A stretch of DNA of 64,000 bases from Methylobacterium segetis (GTDB taxonomy: Bacteria; Pseudomonadota; Alphaproteobacteria; Rhizobiales; Beijerinckiaceae): assembly GCF_004348265.1 (NCBI RefSeq), contig NZ_SMNT01000001.1, positions 1 through 64,000 of the forward strand. Direction: 5' to 3'. This document shows, in pieces, positions 51,973-60,452 of this stretch. Position numbers and translations under genes: made by a program. The notes beneath the pieces are model-generated. The model saw nothing but the letters and a program-made list of their open reading frames with translations. It ran no database searches and was not told the DNA's origin. The stretch's first letter is position 1. The number at the start of each line of letters is the position of its first letter.

Positions 51973-53064
51973 ATGTCGAGCTTGACCGAGCGTATGGCGC
52001 GCCTGATCGTTCATGGGGAGCGCCCCTACAATGCCGAGCCACCGCTGACCCGCCTGCGGGCCCGTTACCGGACCCCTGCGGAAGACTTCTACGTCCGCTC
52101 CCACGGCGACCTGCCGGAGATCGACGCCGCCGCATGGCGCCTGTCCGTCGATGGCGCGCATGTCGGTCCCCTCGATCTGTCGCTGGCGGATCTGCGCGCG
52201 CGTTTTCCCGAGGCGACCGTCACGGCCACGATGCAGTGCGCCGGCAACCGCCGCGCCGATATGCGGGCGGTGGCCCCGGTCTCGGGCGATCCTTGGGACG
52301 GCGGCGCCATCGGGACGGCGGACTGGACCGGCGTCCGCCTCGGCGACGTCCTGCGTGCGGCGGGCGTAGCGCCAGGAGCGAACCTCCACTCGGACCTCCA
52401 TGTGGCCTTCGAGAGCCAAGATGTGGTGGAGGGACGGCCCTACGGCGTCTCGATCCCGCTCGCCAAGGCGGTCGCCGGCGAGACACTGCTGGCCTTCGCG
52501 ATGAACGGGGCATCGCTGTTGCCCGAGCACGGCTTCCCCGTGCGGGCCGTCGTGCCGGGCTTCGCGGGCGTGCGCAGCCCGAAATGGCTGAAGCGCATCA
52601 CGGTGCAGGACCATCCCTCGACCAACCCGATGCAAGCCGACGACTACAAGCTGTTCCCGCCGGACGTGACGGCCGAGACCGCCAATCCCGCGAAAGGCCA
52701 CACCATCGAAACGATGCCGCTCAACGCCGCGATCTGCGAGCCCGCGCGCGGAGCCCGGCTCAAGGCGGGCGAGACCACCATCCGCGGGTACGCCATCGCG
52801 GGAGATCGGGCGATCGTGCGCGTCGATGTCTCGGGCGATGGCGGTCGGTCCTGGCATCAAGCTACGCTGGAACACGAGGCCGGCGCTCCCTTCGCCTGGA
52901 CGTTCTGGGAGATCGTGCTGGACCTTCCGTCCGGCGAGCGCGACCTCGTGGTGCGCGCCTGGGACAGCGCCGGGCAGACCCAGCCGGCGCGGCCGGACGA
53001 GACGTGGAACTTCAAGGGCTACCTCAGCGCCTCCTGGCACCGTGTGCGGGTCGAGGTCGCCTGA
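51973..53064 (+). CDS. cytosolic sulfite-oxidase-type molybdoenzyme
   Basis: A 363-residue protein of the sulfite oxidase fold. The Moco-binding Cys is in TMQCAGNRRADM, the C-terminal dimerisation domain includes IRGYAIAGDRAIVRVDVSGDGG, and there is no signal peptide, which points to the cytosol. No heme domain is fused. It would oxidise sulfite to sulfate, which the YeiH-like transporter encoded 64 bases upstream could then remove. The electron acceptor is not known. Confidence 0.85.
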   Translation: MSSLTERMARLIVHGERPYNAEPPLTRLRARYRTPAEDFYVRSHGDLPEIDAAAWRLSVDGAHVGPLDLSLADLRARFPEATVTATMQCAGNRRADMRAVAPVSGDPWDGGAIGTADWTGVRLGDVLRAAGVAPGANLHSDLHVAFESQDVVEGRPYGVSIPLAKAVAGETLLAFAMNGASLLPEHGFPVRAVVPGFAGVRSPKWLKRITVQDHPSTNPMQADDYKLFPPDVTAETANPAKGHTIETMPLNAAICEPARGARLKAGETTIRGYAIAGDRAIVRVDVSGDGGRSWHQATLEHEAGAPFAWTFWEIVLDLPSGERDLVVRAWDSAGQTQPARPDETWNFKGYLSASWHRVRVEVA

Positions 53065-53078
53065 GGGGCCGGCCCCCG

Positions 53079-53963
53079 TCAGGGGGCGGCACGGATCAGG
53101 TCGAGCAACGCGTCGGCGGCGCGACTGCGGTAGCGCTCCTTATGGCGCAGGACCCGGAAGGTTCGCGTCGGCAGAACGAAGGGCACGGCGACGAGCGCTC
53201 CGGTTCGCAGCGAGGGTCCGACCACCGCTTCGGATAGAACGCTCGCCCCGGCCCCCGCCACGACGGCGGCGAGGACAGCCTCGTTCGACGGCAGTTCGAG
53301 GGCAACCGTGAGTGCGTCCGGTGCGATGCCCAGCGCGACGATTGCCGCCTCGAAGGCGGAGCGCGTGCCCGATCCGGGTTCGCGCAGCACCCAGGAGACT
53401 GAAGCGAGGTCGGGTCGTCCCGACCGCGCGCGTGCGGCCAACGGGTGATCGGGCGCGATGACGAGGATCAGCCGGTCCTCGGCGACCGGAGTGCTCGTGA
53501 GGCTGCCGTCCTCGATCGGGCCCTCCACGAAGGCAAGTTCCGCCGTCCCGGCCCGGACCGCCTCGGCGGCCTCGGCGGTGTTGCCGATGCCGAGCCGCAG
53601 GACGATGTCGGGATAGGCCGCCCGAAAGGCGACGAGGTGCCGGGGGAGCCAGTGGCTGGCGATGGTCTGGCTCGCCTGGATGGACAGCGTGCCGCGCCGC
53701 AAGCCGCTGAGGTCGGCGAGCACCTGTTCGGCCGCCTGGGCGCGGGCGAGCACCGCGCGAGCCTCGCCGAGAAAGACGCCGCCCGCTTCGGTCAGTTCGA
53801 TGCCCCGGCCGACCCGGTGGAACAACTTGACGGCGTGCCGGCTCTCCAGGGCGCTGATGGCGGCGCTGACCGCCGACTGGACGAGGTTGAGCGCCTCGGC
53901 CGCCCGCGTGACGTGCTGGCGCTCGGCGACCGCCACGAAGATGCGCAACTGGTCGAGGGTCAT
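53079..53963 (-). CDS. LysR family regulator (YeiE/CysL-like)
   Basis: A 294-residue LysR regulator: HTH at about residues 1-60 (LRIFVAVAERQHVTRAAEALNLVQSAVSAAI) and a substrate-binding domain after about 90. It resembles YeiE/CysL, which control sulfite-related genes including YeiH. It converges with the sulfite-oxidase-like gene and lies 61 bases downstream of the anti-sigma gene on the same strand, so sigma, anti-sigma and LysR may form one transcript. Confidence 0.85.
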   Translation of the reverse strand: MTLDQLRIFVAVAERQHVTRAAEALNLVQSAVSAAISALESRHAVKLFHRVGRGIELTEAGGVFLGEARAVLARAQAAEQVLADLSGLRRGTLSIQASQTIASHWLPRHLVAFRAAYPDIVLRLGIGNTAEAAEAVRAGTAELAFVEGPIEDGSLTSTPVAEDRLILVIAPDHPLAARARSGRPDLASVSWVLREPGSGTRSAFEAAIVALGIAPDALTVALELPSNEAVLAAVVAGAGASVLSEAVVGPSLRTGALVAVPFVLPTRTFRVLRHKERYRSRAADALLDLIRAAP

Positions 53964-54024
53964 GGCGTCTCGGGCTCGGCGGGGGCCTTGGCCGGCGTGG
54001 TCCGGCAGGGTTCGGATACGAGCA

Positions 54025-54822
54025 TCACCGCGCGCCTTCGCGCTTGCCCGAGACCTGCGCATCGACCGCCTCGGCGACCCGGAGCAGCCGCGCCTCGTCC
54101 GTGCGGGCCGTCACCACGTAGGACATCCCGGCATCGATCCACGAGAAGGCGGCCACGTCGTCGGCGCGGGCGTAGCGGAACACGCCGCGCCCGCCGGTCG
54201 GCCCGGCCCGGCTGTAGAGGGTCAGGCGGGTGCCCCGGTCGTCGTCGTACATCAGCATCGCCGCCGGCTCGTCTCCGGCGGGGAGCAGGCGCCCGCCCAT
54301 GAGCCGGAATCCCTGCTCCCGCAGGTCCGGCACGGTGACGGGCCGGCCCAGGCGCGCGGTGAGCCATCGCACGAGGTCGGTCGAGCCGTCGGCGCGGACC
54401 TCGACCGGATGGGCGGCCTCGACCACGTAGGTGCGGAAGGCGGAGACGGCCGCCTGCGTCATCGGTTCGGCGGGTGCGCCCGGGCCCGACACGCCGCCGC
54501 GCCCAACCCACCCGGCCGCGCCGCCGAGGGCGAGCAGGAGCGCCGCTGCCGCGGCGTTCGGCCACCAACGCGGGATGCGCCTCCGGCGCGGAGCCGCGAG
54601 GTTCGCGATGCGCAGGCGGGCGGGGATCGGCTCGTCCGCCACGGGCGCGAGGCGCGCCCGCAGGCGTTCCCGCACCTCCCGGTCGGCGGCGACCCGGGCG
54701 GCTGCCTCCGGATGCGCGGCGAGCCACGCCTCGACGCGGGCGCGGCGGCCCGGATCGAGCCGTCCGTCCACGAAGGCGTGCAGGTCGTCCTCGCCGACGG
54801 GACGCGGGTCGGACGCGGTCAT
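54025..54822 (-). CDS. anti-sigma factor, membrane-anchored
   Basis: A 265-residue protein. The N-terminal cytosolic part (LHAFVDGRLDPGRRARVEAWLAAHPE) is the usual anti-sigma start, followed by one membrane span at about residues 90-112 and a periplasmic domain of about 150 residues. The His/Cys set of Zn-binding anti-sigma factors is not present. Its ATG overlaps the sigma stop by four bases. It should hold the sigma factor inactive until a periplasmic signal appears. Confidence 0.85.
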   Translation of the reverse strand: MTASDPRPVGEDDLHAFVDGRLDPGRRARVEAWLAAHPEAAARVAADREVRERLRARLAPVADEPIPARLRIANLAAPRRRRIPRWWPNAAAAALLLALGGAAGWVGRGGVSGPGAPAEPMTQAAVSAFRTYVVEAAHPVEVRADGSTDLVRWLTARLGRPVTVPDLREQGFRLMGGRLLPAGDEPAAMLMYDDDRGTRLTLYSRAGPTGGRGVFRYARADDVAAFSWIDAGMSYVVTARTDEARLLRVAEAVDAQVSGKREGAR

Positions 54823-55328
54823 TTCACCCTCCGCAGATGCCCGGTGACGATCGTGGGGGCCCGGTCGAGGAAGGCGCGCATCCGGCCACGTGCCCGGCTA
54901 AGGCGCGACATCACCGTGCCGACGGGGACCGCAAGCACGGCGGCGACCTCGGCGTAGGACATATCCTCGACCGCGACGAGGAGCAGGACGGATCGCTGTT
55001 CCTCGGGAAGCGCGGCGATCCCGTCGAGCACGTCCCGCACACCCAAAGCCGCCTCGGGATCGACCCCGGCATCCGCGATCTCCACCAGCGCCTCCGGGCC
55101 GACCTCAATGCCCCGGCGGCGGCGTACGCCTTCGAGGTAGCGGTTGCGCAAAATCGCGAACAGCCACGCCCGCAGATCGCCCTCGCGACGCTGCGGCCAA
55201 GCGCGGATCGCCCGTTCCAGCGTGTCCTGAACGAGGTCGTCAGCTGCCTCGCGCTGCCGCAGCAGCGCGGTCGCGTAGCGCCGCAAGGCCGGTATCTGTG
55301 GTTCGATCAGAACGGCGAGGTCGTCCAA
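54819..55328 (-). CDS. ECF sigma factor (first pair)
   Basis: A 169-residue ECF sigma factor: region 2 (REAADDLVQDTLERAIRAW, DLRAWLFAILRNRYLEG) and region 4 (LLLVAVEDMSYAEVAAVLAVPVGTVMSRLSRAR). It is coupled to the anti-sigma gene by ATGA. It diverges from the DUF305 gene. A 14-base inverted repeat sits between the two promoters. Confidence 0.9.
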   Translation of the reverse strand: MDDLAVLIEPQIPALRRYATALLRQREAADDLVQDTLERAIRAWPQRREGDLRAWLFAILRNRYLEGVRRRRGIEVGPEALVEIADAGVDPEAALGVRDVLDGIAALPEEQRSVLLLVAVEDMSYAEVAAVLAVPVGTVMSRLSRARGRMRAFLDRAPTIVTGHLRRVK

Positions 55329-55420
55329 GGGCGGTCTCCGGATCGCGGCGCCAGCGATGCTCGCGCCGCCGTTCGGACGAGAGGTGCCGGAAGTAGCCGA
55401 ACCATTCCAAGCCTGGCCCT

Positions 55421-55454
55421 GGCAAGCAGATCACACATCAGTGATCTGCTTGCC
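55421..55454. repeat. perfect 14-base inverted repeat between divergent genes
   Basis: GGCAAGCAGATCAC, six bases, and the exact reverse complement GTGATCTGCTTGCC. It lies 93 bases upstream of the sigma start and 72 bases upstream of the DUF305 start. No T-run follows on either strand. It contains ATCAC...GTGAT, as does the palindrome in front of the YeiH-like gene. Confidence 0.7.
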
Positions 55455-55525
55455 GGGAGCGGTGGGGAATATCATAGCCCGGCCGGCATCTCTCCCCGCG
55501 TGACCTCGACACTGCGGGAGAGACC

Positions 55526-55924
55526 ATGCGCGGAGCACCGACGGCGATCCTCATTACCCTGCTCATGGCCGGGGGCGTCCTGGGCGGCGGCATGATGATG
55601 CGCGCCGGGCATGCGGAGACCGCCCCCAGCGGCTTCGACGCGATGATGGCCCAATCGATGGCGCGGATGCACGCGGACATGGCGGTGGCACCGTCTGGCG
55701 ACCCCGACCGGGACTTCGCCGCCATGATGATCCCGCACCATCAGGGCGCGATCGAGATGGCGAAGGCCGAACTGGCCTACGGTCGCGACCCGGTCCTGCG
55801 CCGGCTCGCGCAGGGCATCATTGTCGAGCAGACGCAGGAGATCGAGGTCATGCGCCGCGCCCTCGCCGAGCGACCGGTCGCGCAGACCCCACCGACACAG
55901 CCGCCGGCCCGCCACCATCACTGA
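55526..55924 (+). CDS. DUF305 family exported protein
   Basis: A 132-residue protein with an N-terminal hydrophobic segment (ILITLLMAGGVLGGGMMM) and the DUF305 core, with MMIPHHQGAIEMAKAEL near residue 70. DUF305 is a ferritin-like helical domain often linked to copper or other metal stress. The tail is His-rich. It starts at ATG 55526 with GGGAGAGACC upstream and is followed after 46 bases by the beta-propeller gene. Confidence 0.87.
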   Translation: MRGAPTAILITLLMAGGVLGGGMMMRAGHAETAPSGFDAMMAQSMARMHADMAVAPSGDPDRDFAAMMIPHHQGAIEMAKAELAYGRDPVLRRLAQGIIVEQTQEIEVMRRALAERPVAQTPPTQPPARHHH

Positions 55925-55970
55925 GCGGATCGCCGCCCACCGTTCCGACCATCAGCGCGAAGAGACCTTC

Positions 55971-57413
55971 ATGATGCGACACCTCATTCCGGCGACCCTG
56001 CTGCTCGCCCTCCTCGGCGGGACCGCGCTTGCGGGCCAGGCGCCGGGGCCCGCCTCGGCGCCGGACGTGCCGGTCGGCCCCCGCGACCGGTTCTACACCT
56101 CGGACCAATTCTCCAACACGGTCTCGGTGATCGACCCGGCCGCCAACACGCTCCTCGGCGTGATCCGTCTCGGCGACACGACGCCCGCGAACCTGAGCCC
56201 GCTCTATCGCGGCCAGCTCCTGGTCCACGGCATGGGCTTCTCGCCCGACCGCAAGACCCTGCTCGCCGTCTCGATCGGCTCGAACTCGGTCAGCTTCATC
56301 GACACCGCCACCAACACGGTGCGCCGCACAACCTATGTCGGCCGCTCGCCGCACGAGGCGTTCTTCACGCCGGATGGGCGCGAGGTCTGGGTCAGCGTGC
56401 GCGGCGAGGACTACGTCGCGATCCTCGACGCGGGGACCGGCAAGGAGACGGGCCGGATCACGGTGCCGAACGGGCCCGGCATGACGATCTTCTCGCCCGA
56501 CGGGCGTTACGGCTACGTCTGCTCCAGCTTCAGCCCCGAGACGGTAGCCATCGACGTGAGGAGCCGCGAGATCGTCGGGCGGATCAAGCAGGAGAGCCCG
56601 TTCTGCCCCGACATCGCGGCGACGCCCGACGGAACGCAAGTGTGGTTCACCCTCAAGGACGTCGGCCGCGTCCAGGTGTTCGAGGCCACGCCGCCGTTCA
56701 AGGCGCTCAAGACCATCGAGACGGGACCGATCACCAACCACGTCAACATCGCGCGTACGAAGGCCGGGCAGTTCGCCTACGTGACGGTCGGCGGCCTGAA
56801 CCAGGTGAAGGTGTTCCGCACCGACGACTTCTCACAGGTTGCGACCGTTCCCACCGGCGTGCTCCCCCACGGCCTCTGGCCCTCGGGCGACGGTTCGCGG
56901 ATCTATGTCGGCCTGGAGAATGCCGATGCGGTCGCGGTGATCGACACCGGCAGCAACGCGGTGATCGCCACGATCCCGATCGGCCAGGGGCCGCAGGGCG
57001 TGGCCTACGTCCCTGAGGCGGTGCCGGAGGGGGCCGGCGCGCCGAACCTTCAGCCGCTGGGCGCGGCGGGCCAGTCGAGCACGCTGACGCTGGCCGGGCC
57101 GGACGGCAAGGCGGCCACACAGGTCACGCTGTTCGACCAGGGCGTGCTGCAGACCCTGCAGGCGGCGGTGACGGGCCTCACGCCGAAGAAGCCCTACGTG
57201 CTGGCCCTGTCGGCCGATCCGAAGGGCGCCGGGCCGCTGGAGCCGCTCGCCGCCTTCATGACGAACCCGGCGGGCGCGGCCATCGTCAACGCCGTCGGCC
57301 CGATCCGGCAGGTGACGCAGAACGCGAACGAGACCGCGCGACGCAGCCTCGTCATCGTCGAGGGCAAGCCCGGCGAGACCGGCGCGCCGGTCCAGACGCA
57401 GGCGCCGCGCTGA
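55971..57413 (+). CDS. exported YVTN-type beta-propeller protein
   Basis: A 480-residue protein with a signal peptide (LIPATLLLALLGGTALA) and YVTN repeats over about 45-360 (for example NTVSVIDPAANTLLGVIRLG, NSVSFIDTATNT, VAVIDTGSNAVIATIPIG). A separate strand-rich domain lies at about 385-480. YVTN propellers bind proteins or small molecules in the periplasm; a catalytic role cannot be read. It is likely cotranscribed with the DUF305 gene. Confidence 0.85.
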   Translation: MMRHLIPATLLLALLGGTALAGQAPGPASAPDVPVGPRDRFYTSDQFSNTVSVIDPAANTLLGVIRLGDTTPANLSPLYRGQLLVHGMGFSPDRKTLLAVSIGSNSVSFIDTATNTVRRTTYVGRSPHEAFFTPDGREVWVSVRGEDYVAILDAGTGKETGRITVPNGPGMTIFSPDGRYGYVCSSFSPETVAIDVRSREIVGRIKQESPFCPDIAATPDGTQVWFTLKDVGRVQVFEATPPFKALKTIETGPITNHVNIARTKAGQFAYVTVGGLNQVKVFRTDDFSQVATVPTGVLPHGLWPSGDGSRIYVGLENADAVAVIDTGSNAVIATIPIGQGPQGVAYVPEAVPEGAGAPNLQPLGAAGQSSTLTLAGPDGKAATQVTLFDQGVLQTLQAAVTGLTPKKPYVLALSADPKGAGPLEPLAAFMTNPAGAAIVNAVGPIRQVTQNANETARRSLVIVEGKPGETGAPVQTQAPR

Positions 57414-57464
57414 CGAGAGGAGGGGGCGGCCGTCGGACCGCACCCCTGTTGCAAGCCGCGCCTC

Positions 57465-57580
57465 ATACCAATCGGTGATGACAATGGCTCGTCGCCGATT
57501 ACCCGCGCGACTGCGCGGCGGCGGTCGTCCGCCGGTCGCACGGAACAAGACCATCGGTTCTGTTCCGTGCCGCTTGGTAT
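57465..57580. mobile_element. MITE-like element of 116 bases
   Basis: The left end ATACCAATCGG and the right end CCGCTTGGTAT are inverted repeats matching at 10 of 11 positions. Inside lies a second inverted repeat, GCACGGAACA (57538-57547) and TGTTCCGTGC (57561-57570). The right end touches the stop codon of the cytochrome gene. No coding sequence and no clear target duplication are present. Confidence 0.6.
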
Positions 57581-57900
57581 CAGTAGGTGTCGGCGAGGTA
57601 GGCGGAGATGGCCTTGGCCTGCGCCTCGTCGATCGGCGCGTGGTAGACCTTGACCATCTTGGTCACCTCGGACTCCCAGAACGCCGCGCCTTTGCCGGGC
57701 GGCTGCATCGCGATGTAGTCCACCGAATGGCAGACGAGGCAGTTCGCTTGGGCCGCCTCGAAGCCCTCCGCGTGCGTGCCGGCCTTCGGCGCCCGCAGCT
57801 CCGCGGTCGGCTCTGGCACCGCGTAGGATTTCGGGGCGGCAAGCGCCGCGCCGGTCGCGAGGGCGAGGGCCGCCGCCAGGGCGAGAGTGATGCGGGTCAT
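57580..57900 (-). CDS. cytochrome c subunit of sulfite dehydrogenase (SorB-like)
   Basis: A 106-residue protein with a signal peptide (LALAAALALATGAALA) and a single heme c site, CLVCHSVDYI; the second axial ligand may be the Met in YIAMQPPGKG. SorB takes electrons from SorA and gives them to cytochrome c. The gene follows sorA by 13 bases. The ATG is at 57900. Confidence 0.88.
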   Translation of the reverse strand: MTRITLALAAALALATGAALAAPKSYAVPEPTAELRAPKAGTHAEGFEAAQANCLVCHSVDYIAMQPPGKGAAFWESEVTKMVKVYHAPIDEAQAKAISAYLADTY

Positions 57901-57913
57901 CGTAATCACTTCC

Positions 57914-59125
57914 TCAGGCCGCGCGCACGCGGGTGGTCTCGACCACGTTGCGCAGGTACCCGGCCGGGTTCCAGCGCGGCTCAATCGGCTGGCTCGCCCC
58001 GTCGTTGGCGATTGCCCGCACCCGGATCGCGTGTGCCCCCGGCGACAGCTCCGCGTCGAGGGTCCAGGGCCGGAAGGCGTAGGAGCCGAGATCCTGCCCG
58101 AGCCGTGCCTCCGTCCAGGTCTTGCCGTCGTCGGTCGAGACCGCCACCGACCTGATCCCGGAGCCGCCGTCGAAGGCGATGCCGCGCAAGGGGGTGCGCC
58201 CGGCCTTCACCTCCGCCCCGTCGGTCAGGTTGGTCAGGAAGGAGCGCACCGTGAAGCGGTTGATCGGCACGGTTTTGTCCGCGGTCTTGCCGGGCTCGGT
58301 GCAGGCGCAGTCGTTGTCGGGGATGCGGTAGGCCTTCTGCATCCAGAAGCCTTCGAAGGGTTTGTCGAGCACGCTGATGCTCTCCAGGTGTTTGACCCAG
58401 TAGGTGCCGTAGAAGCCCGGCACGACGAGGCGGACCGGATAGCCGTTGAGCCAAGGCAGATCCTGCCCGTTCATGCCCCAGGCGAGCATCACCTGTCCGT
58501 CGCGGGCGTGGTCGAGCTTGAGCGACTTCGCGAAGTCCGGCGTCTCCGGGATCACCGGGCCGTCGAGCCCGGTGAAGGCGACCTCCACGGCGCCCGCCTT
58601 CACCCCGGCCTTGTCGAGCACGGCCTTCAGTGGCACGCCGGTCCAGCGGGCGCAGCCCATGGCACCGTTGGCGAGCTGCCCGCCGGCCATGCGCGGCTCG
58701 AAGAAGCCGCGAGAATTGCCCGAGCACTGGTTGACCGCGACGATCTCGGTCGTCGGCATCGCCTTCAGGTCGGCGAGCGAGAGCGAGACCTCCCGCTCGA
58801 CATGGCCCTTGATCGCGACCCGGTAGGTCTCGGGATCGATCTCGGTCGGGATGTCGGCGAGGTGGTAGCGGACGAAGAACGCGTCGTTAGGCGTGATGGC
58901 GCCCTCGTCGAACACCGAGAACGGGGTCTCCAGTTGCGGCGGCCGCGCGGTCATCTGGAGCAGCGGGCGTTTGCCCGGATAGGCCACCAGGGGCCGTTCG
59001 CCGTTGCCGAAGGGCAGCGTGGCGGTGTCGCCCGCGAGCGCCCGCAAGGACGCGAAGCTGCCGCCGCCGAGGCTCGCCAGGGCGGTGAGGCCCGCCCGCC
59101 TGATGAGATCGCGTCTGTCGAGCAT
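57914..59125 (-). CDS. periplasmic sulfite dehydrogenase, Moco subunit (SorA-like)
   Basis: A 403-residue molybdoenzyme. A Tat signal (RRDLIRRAGLTALASLGGG) sends it to the periplasm folded. The Moco Cys is in VNQCSGNSRGFFEP, and the sulfite-oxidase dimerisation domain is at the end (IAFDGGSGIRSVAVSTDDGKTW). With the heme subunit it would oxidise sulfite outside the cytosol, complementing the cytosolic enzyme at 51973. It is preceded by a sigma/anti-sigma pair on the same strand. Confidence 0.9.
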   Translation of the reverse strand: MLDRRDLIRRAGLTALASLGGGSFASLRALAGDTATLPFGNGERPLVAYPGKRPLLQMTARPPQLETPFSVFDEGAITPNDAFFVRYHLADIPTEIDPETYRVAIKGHVEREVSLSLADLKAMPTTEIVAVNQCSGNSRGFFEPRMAGGQLANGAMGCARWTGVPLKAVLDKAGVKAGAVEVAFTGLDGPVIPETPDFAKSLKLDHARDGQVMLAWGMNGQDLPWLNGYPVRLVVPGFYGTYWVKHLESISVLDKPFEGFWMQKAYRIPDNDCACTEPGKTADKTVPINRFTVRSFLTNLTDGAEVKAGRTPLRGIAFDGGSGIRSVAVSTDDGKTWTEARLGQDLGSYAFRPWTLDAELSPGAHAIRVRAIANDGASQPIEPRWNPAGYLRNVVETTRVRAA

Positions 59126-59247
59126 CCGATTCCTCCCCGATCCGCGCGTGGCTCATGCCAAGGAGCCCGCGACGTGCCGGAGGAGAAGACGCACGTCGCC
59201 CCCGGTCTATTCGCGGCGGGTCGAAATAAATCTGCGGCCCGCGCCGG

Positions 59248-59964
59248 TCAGCCGGTGCAGGGGCGTTCCGAGAGTCCGGTGGCCCGGTCCAGGGCGAGCC
59301 GCAATCGGTCCGTCTCGTTCGGTTCGGTGAGCAGCGCGGCCGCCTCGGCCAGCAGCGCGAACCGCTCGGCCGGCACCGTCTCGGACAGGAGGACGAAGCG
59401 GCGGCGCCCGCTGTCCCAGCGTGCCACACGCAGGCCGCCGCTCCCTTGCGCGATCTCAAGGCCGGCCTGCGCACGCGACGGTCCGCTCCAGACGGCCAGC
59501 CGGCAGCCGTGACGCCCCTCGTAACCGGCGAGGCGACCGACCGAACTGTTACCCTCGGACACATAGACCAAGCGGAAGCCGGCCGCCCCAAGATCGAGGG
59601 GGAAGCCATTCAGGCCGCCCGCGAGCCGCACGTCGTTCGAGGGCGAGCCCGCCGAACTCCAGGCCGTGAAGGCCGCGCGCGCGGGGTCGGTTGGCGCGCG
59701 AGACGACAGGGCCAGCCAGCCGGTGCCGACGAGGACGACCAGGGCCGCGGCACACGCCCATCCGAGGGAGGCGCGGGCGATCGGTGCGCGCCGGGGCGGC
59801 ACGGCCGCAGCCTTCACCTCCCGTTTCACCCCCTGTTTTAGCCGAGTCAGGGTCGCGACCCGCGCGGCCAGGACCGGATCGCGGGCCAGCGTCTCCGCGA
59901 CCGTGCGCCGGTCCTGCGCATCGAGTTCCCCATCGACGTAGGCATTGAGGGTCTCCCAGAGCAT
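59248..59964 (-). CDS. anti-sigma factor, membrane-anchored (second pair)
   Basis: A 238-residue protein beginning MLWETLNAYVDGELDAQDRRTVAETLARDP, the common anti-sigma start. One membrane span lies at about residues 72-93 (LGWACAAALVVLVGTGWLAL), with a periplasmic domain after it. Its ATG shares one base with the sigma stop (TGATG). It is expected to restrain the sigma factor encoded just upstream. Confidence 0.85.
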   Translation of the reverse strand: MLWETLNAYVDGELDAQDRRTVAETLARDPVLAARVATLTRLKQGVKREVKAAAVPPRRAPIARASLGWACAAALVVLVGTGWLALSSRAPTDPARAAFTAWSSAGSPSNDVRLAGGLNGFPLDLGAAGFRLVYVSEGNSSVGRLAGYEGRHGCRLAVWSGPSRAQAGLEIAQGSGGLRVARWDSGRRRFVLLSETVPAERFALLAEAAALLTEPNETDRLRLALDRATGLSERPCTG

Positions 59965-60452
59965 CACGGCCCCTCGCTCCCATCGGACGGCCCGGCGATC
60001 CGTTGCAGCATGATCCGCCTCGCCCTGTGCAGACGGCTCATGACCGTGCCGACGGGAATGCCGAGCCGTTCGGCGGTCTCCCGGTAGCTCAGGCCTTCGA
60101 CGTCCACGCAGCTCACGACCTTTCGGCAGGGTGCATCGAGGGCGGCGAAAGCCTGGCGCACGGCGATGGCCTCGATCAGGCGATCGTCGAACCCTTCGTC
60201 GGGCCAATCCACGAGATCGTCCTCGCGGCGGGTCCGGTTCCGGCGGAGCCGGTCGATCCAGGCGTGGCGCACGATCCGGAACAGGTAGGCGCGGGCCGCC
60301 CGCGGTTCGCTCGGCGTCGTCCCCGTCGAGAGCGCCTTGAGGGCGCTCTGCTGCATCAGGTCGCGCGCGGCGTCGGGCTCCCGCGTCAGCGTCAGCGCGT
60401 AGCGGAACAGGCGCGGCCACGCTTCGACGAGGTGCTGACCGATGGACCGCAT
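59964..60452 (-). CDS. ECF sigma factor (second pair)
   Basis: A 162-residue ECF sigma factor with region 2 (DAARDLMQQSALKALSTG, ARAYLFRIVRHAWIDRLRR) and region 4 (VSCVDVEGLSYRETAERLGIPVGTVMSRLHRAR). It differs clearly from the first sigma factor of this cluster. It heads the minus-strand run sigma, anti-sigma, sorA, sorB and could activate that run. Confidence 0.9.
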   Translation of the reverse strand: MRSIGQHLVEAWPRLFRYALTLTREPDAARDLMQQSALKALSTGTTPSEPRAARAYLFRIVRHAWIDRLRRNRTRREDDLVDWPDEGFDDRLIEAIAVRQAFAALDAPCRKVVSCVDVEGLSYRETAERLGIPVGTVMSRLHRARRIMLQRIAGPSDGSEGP

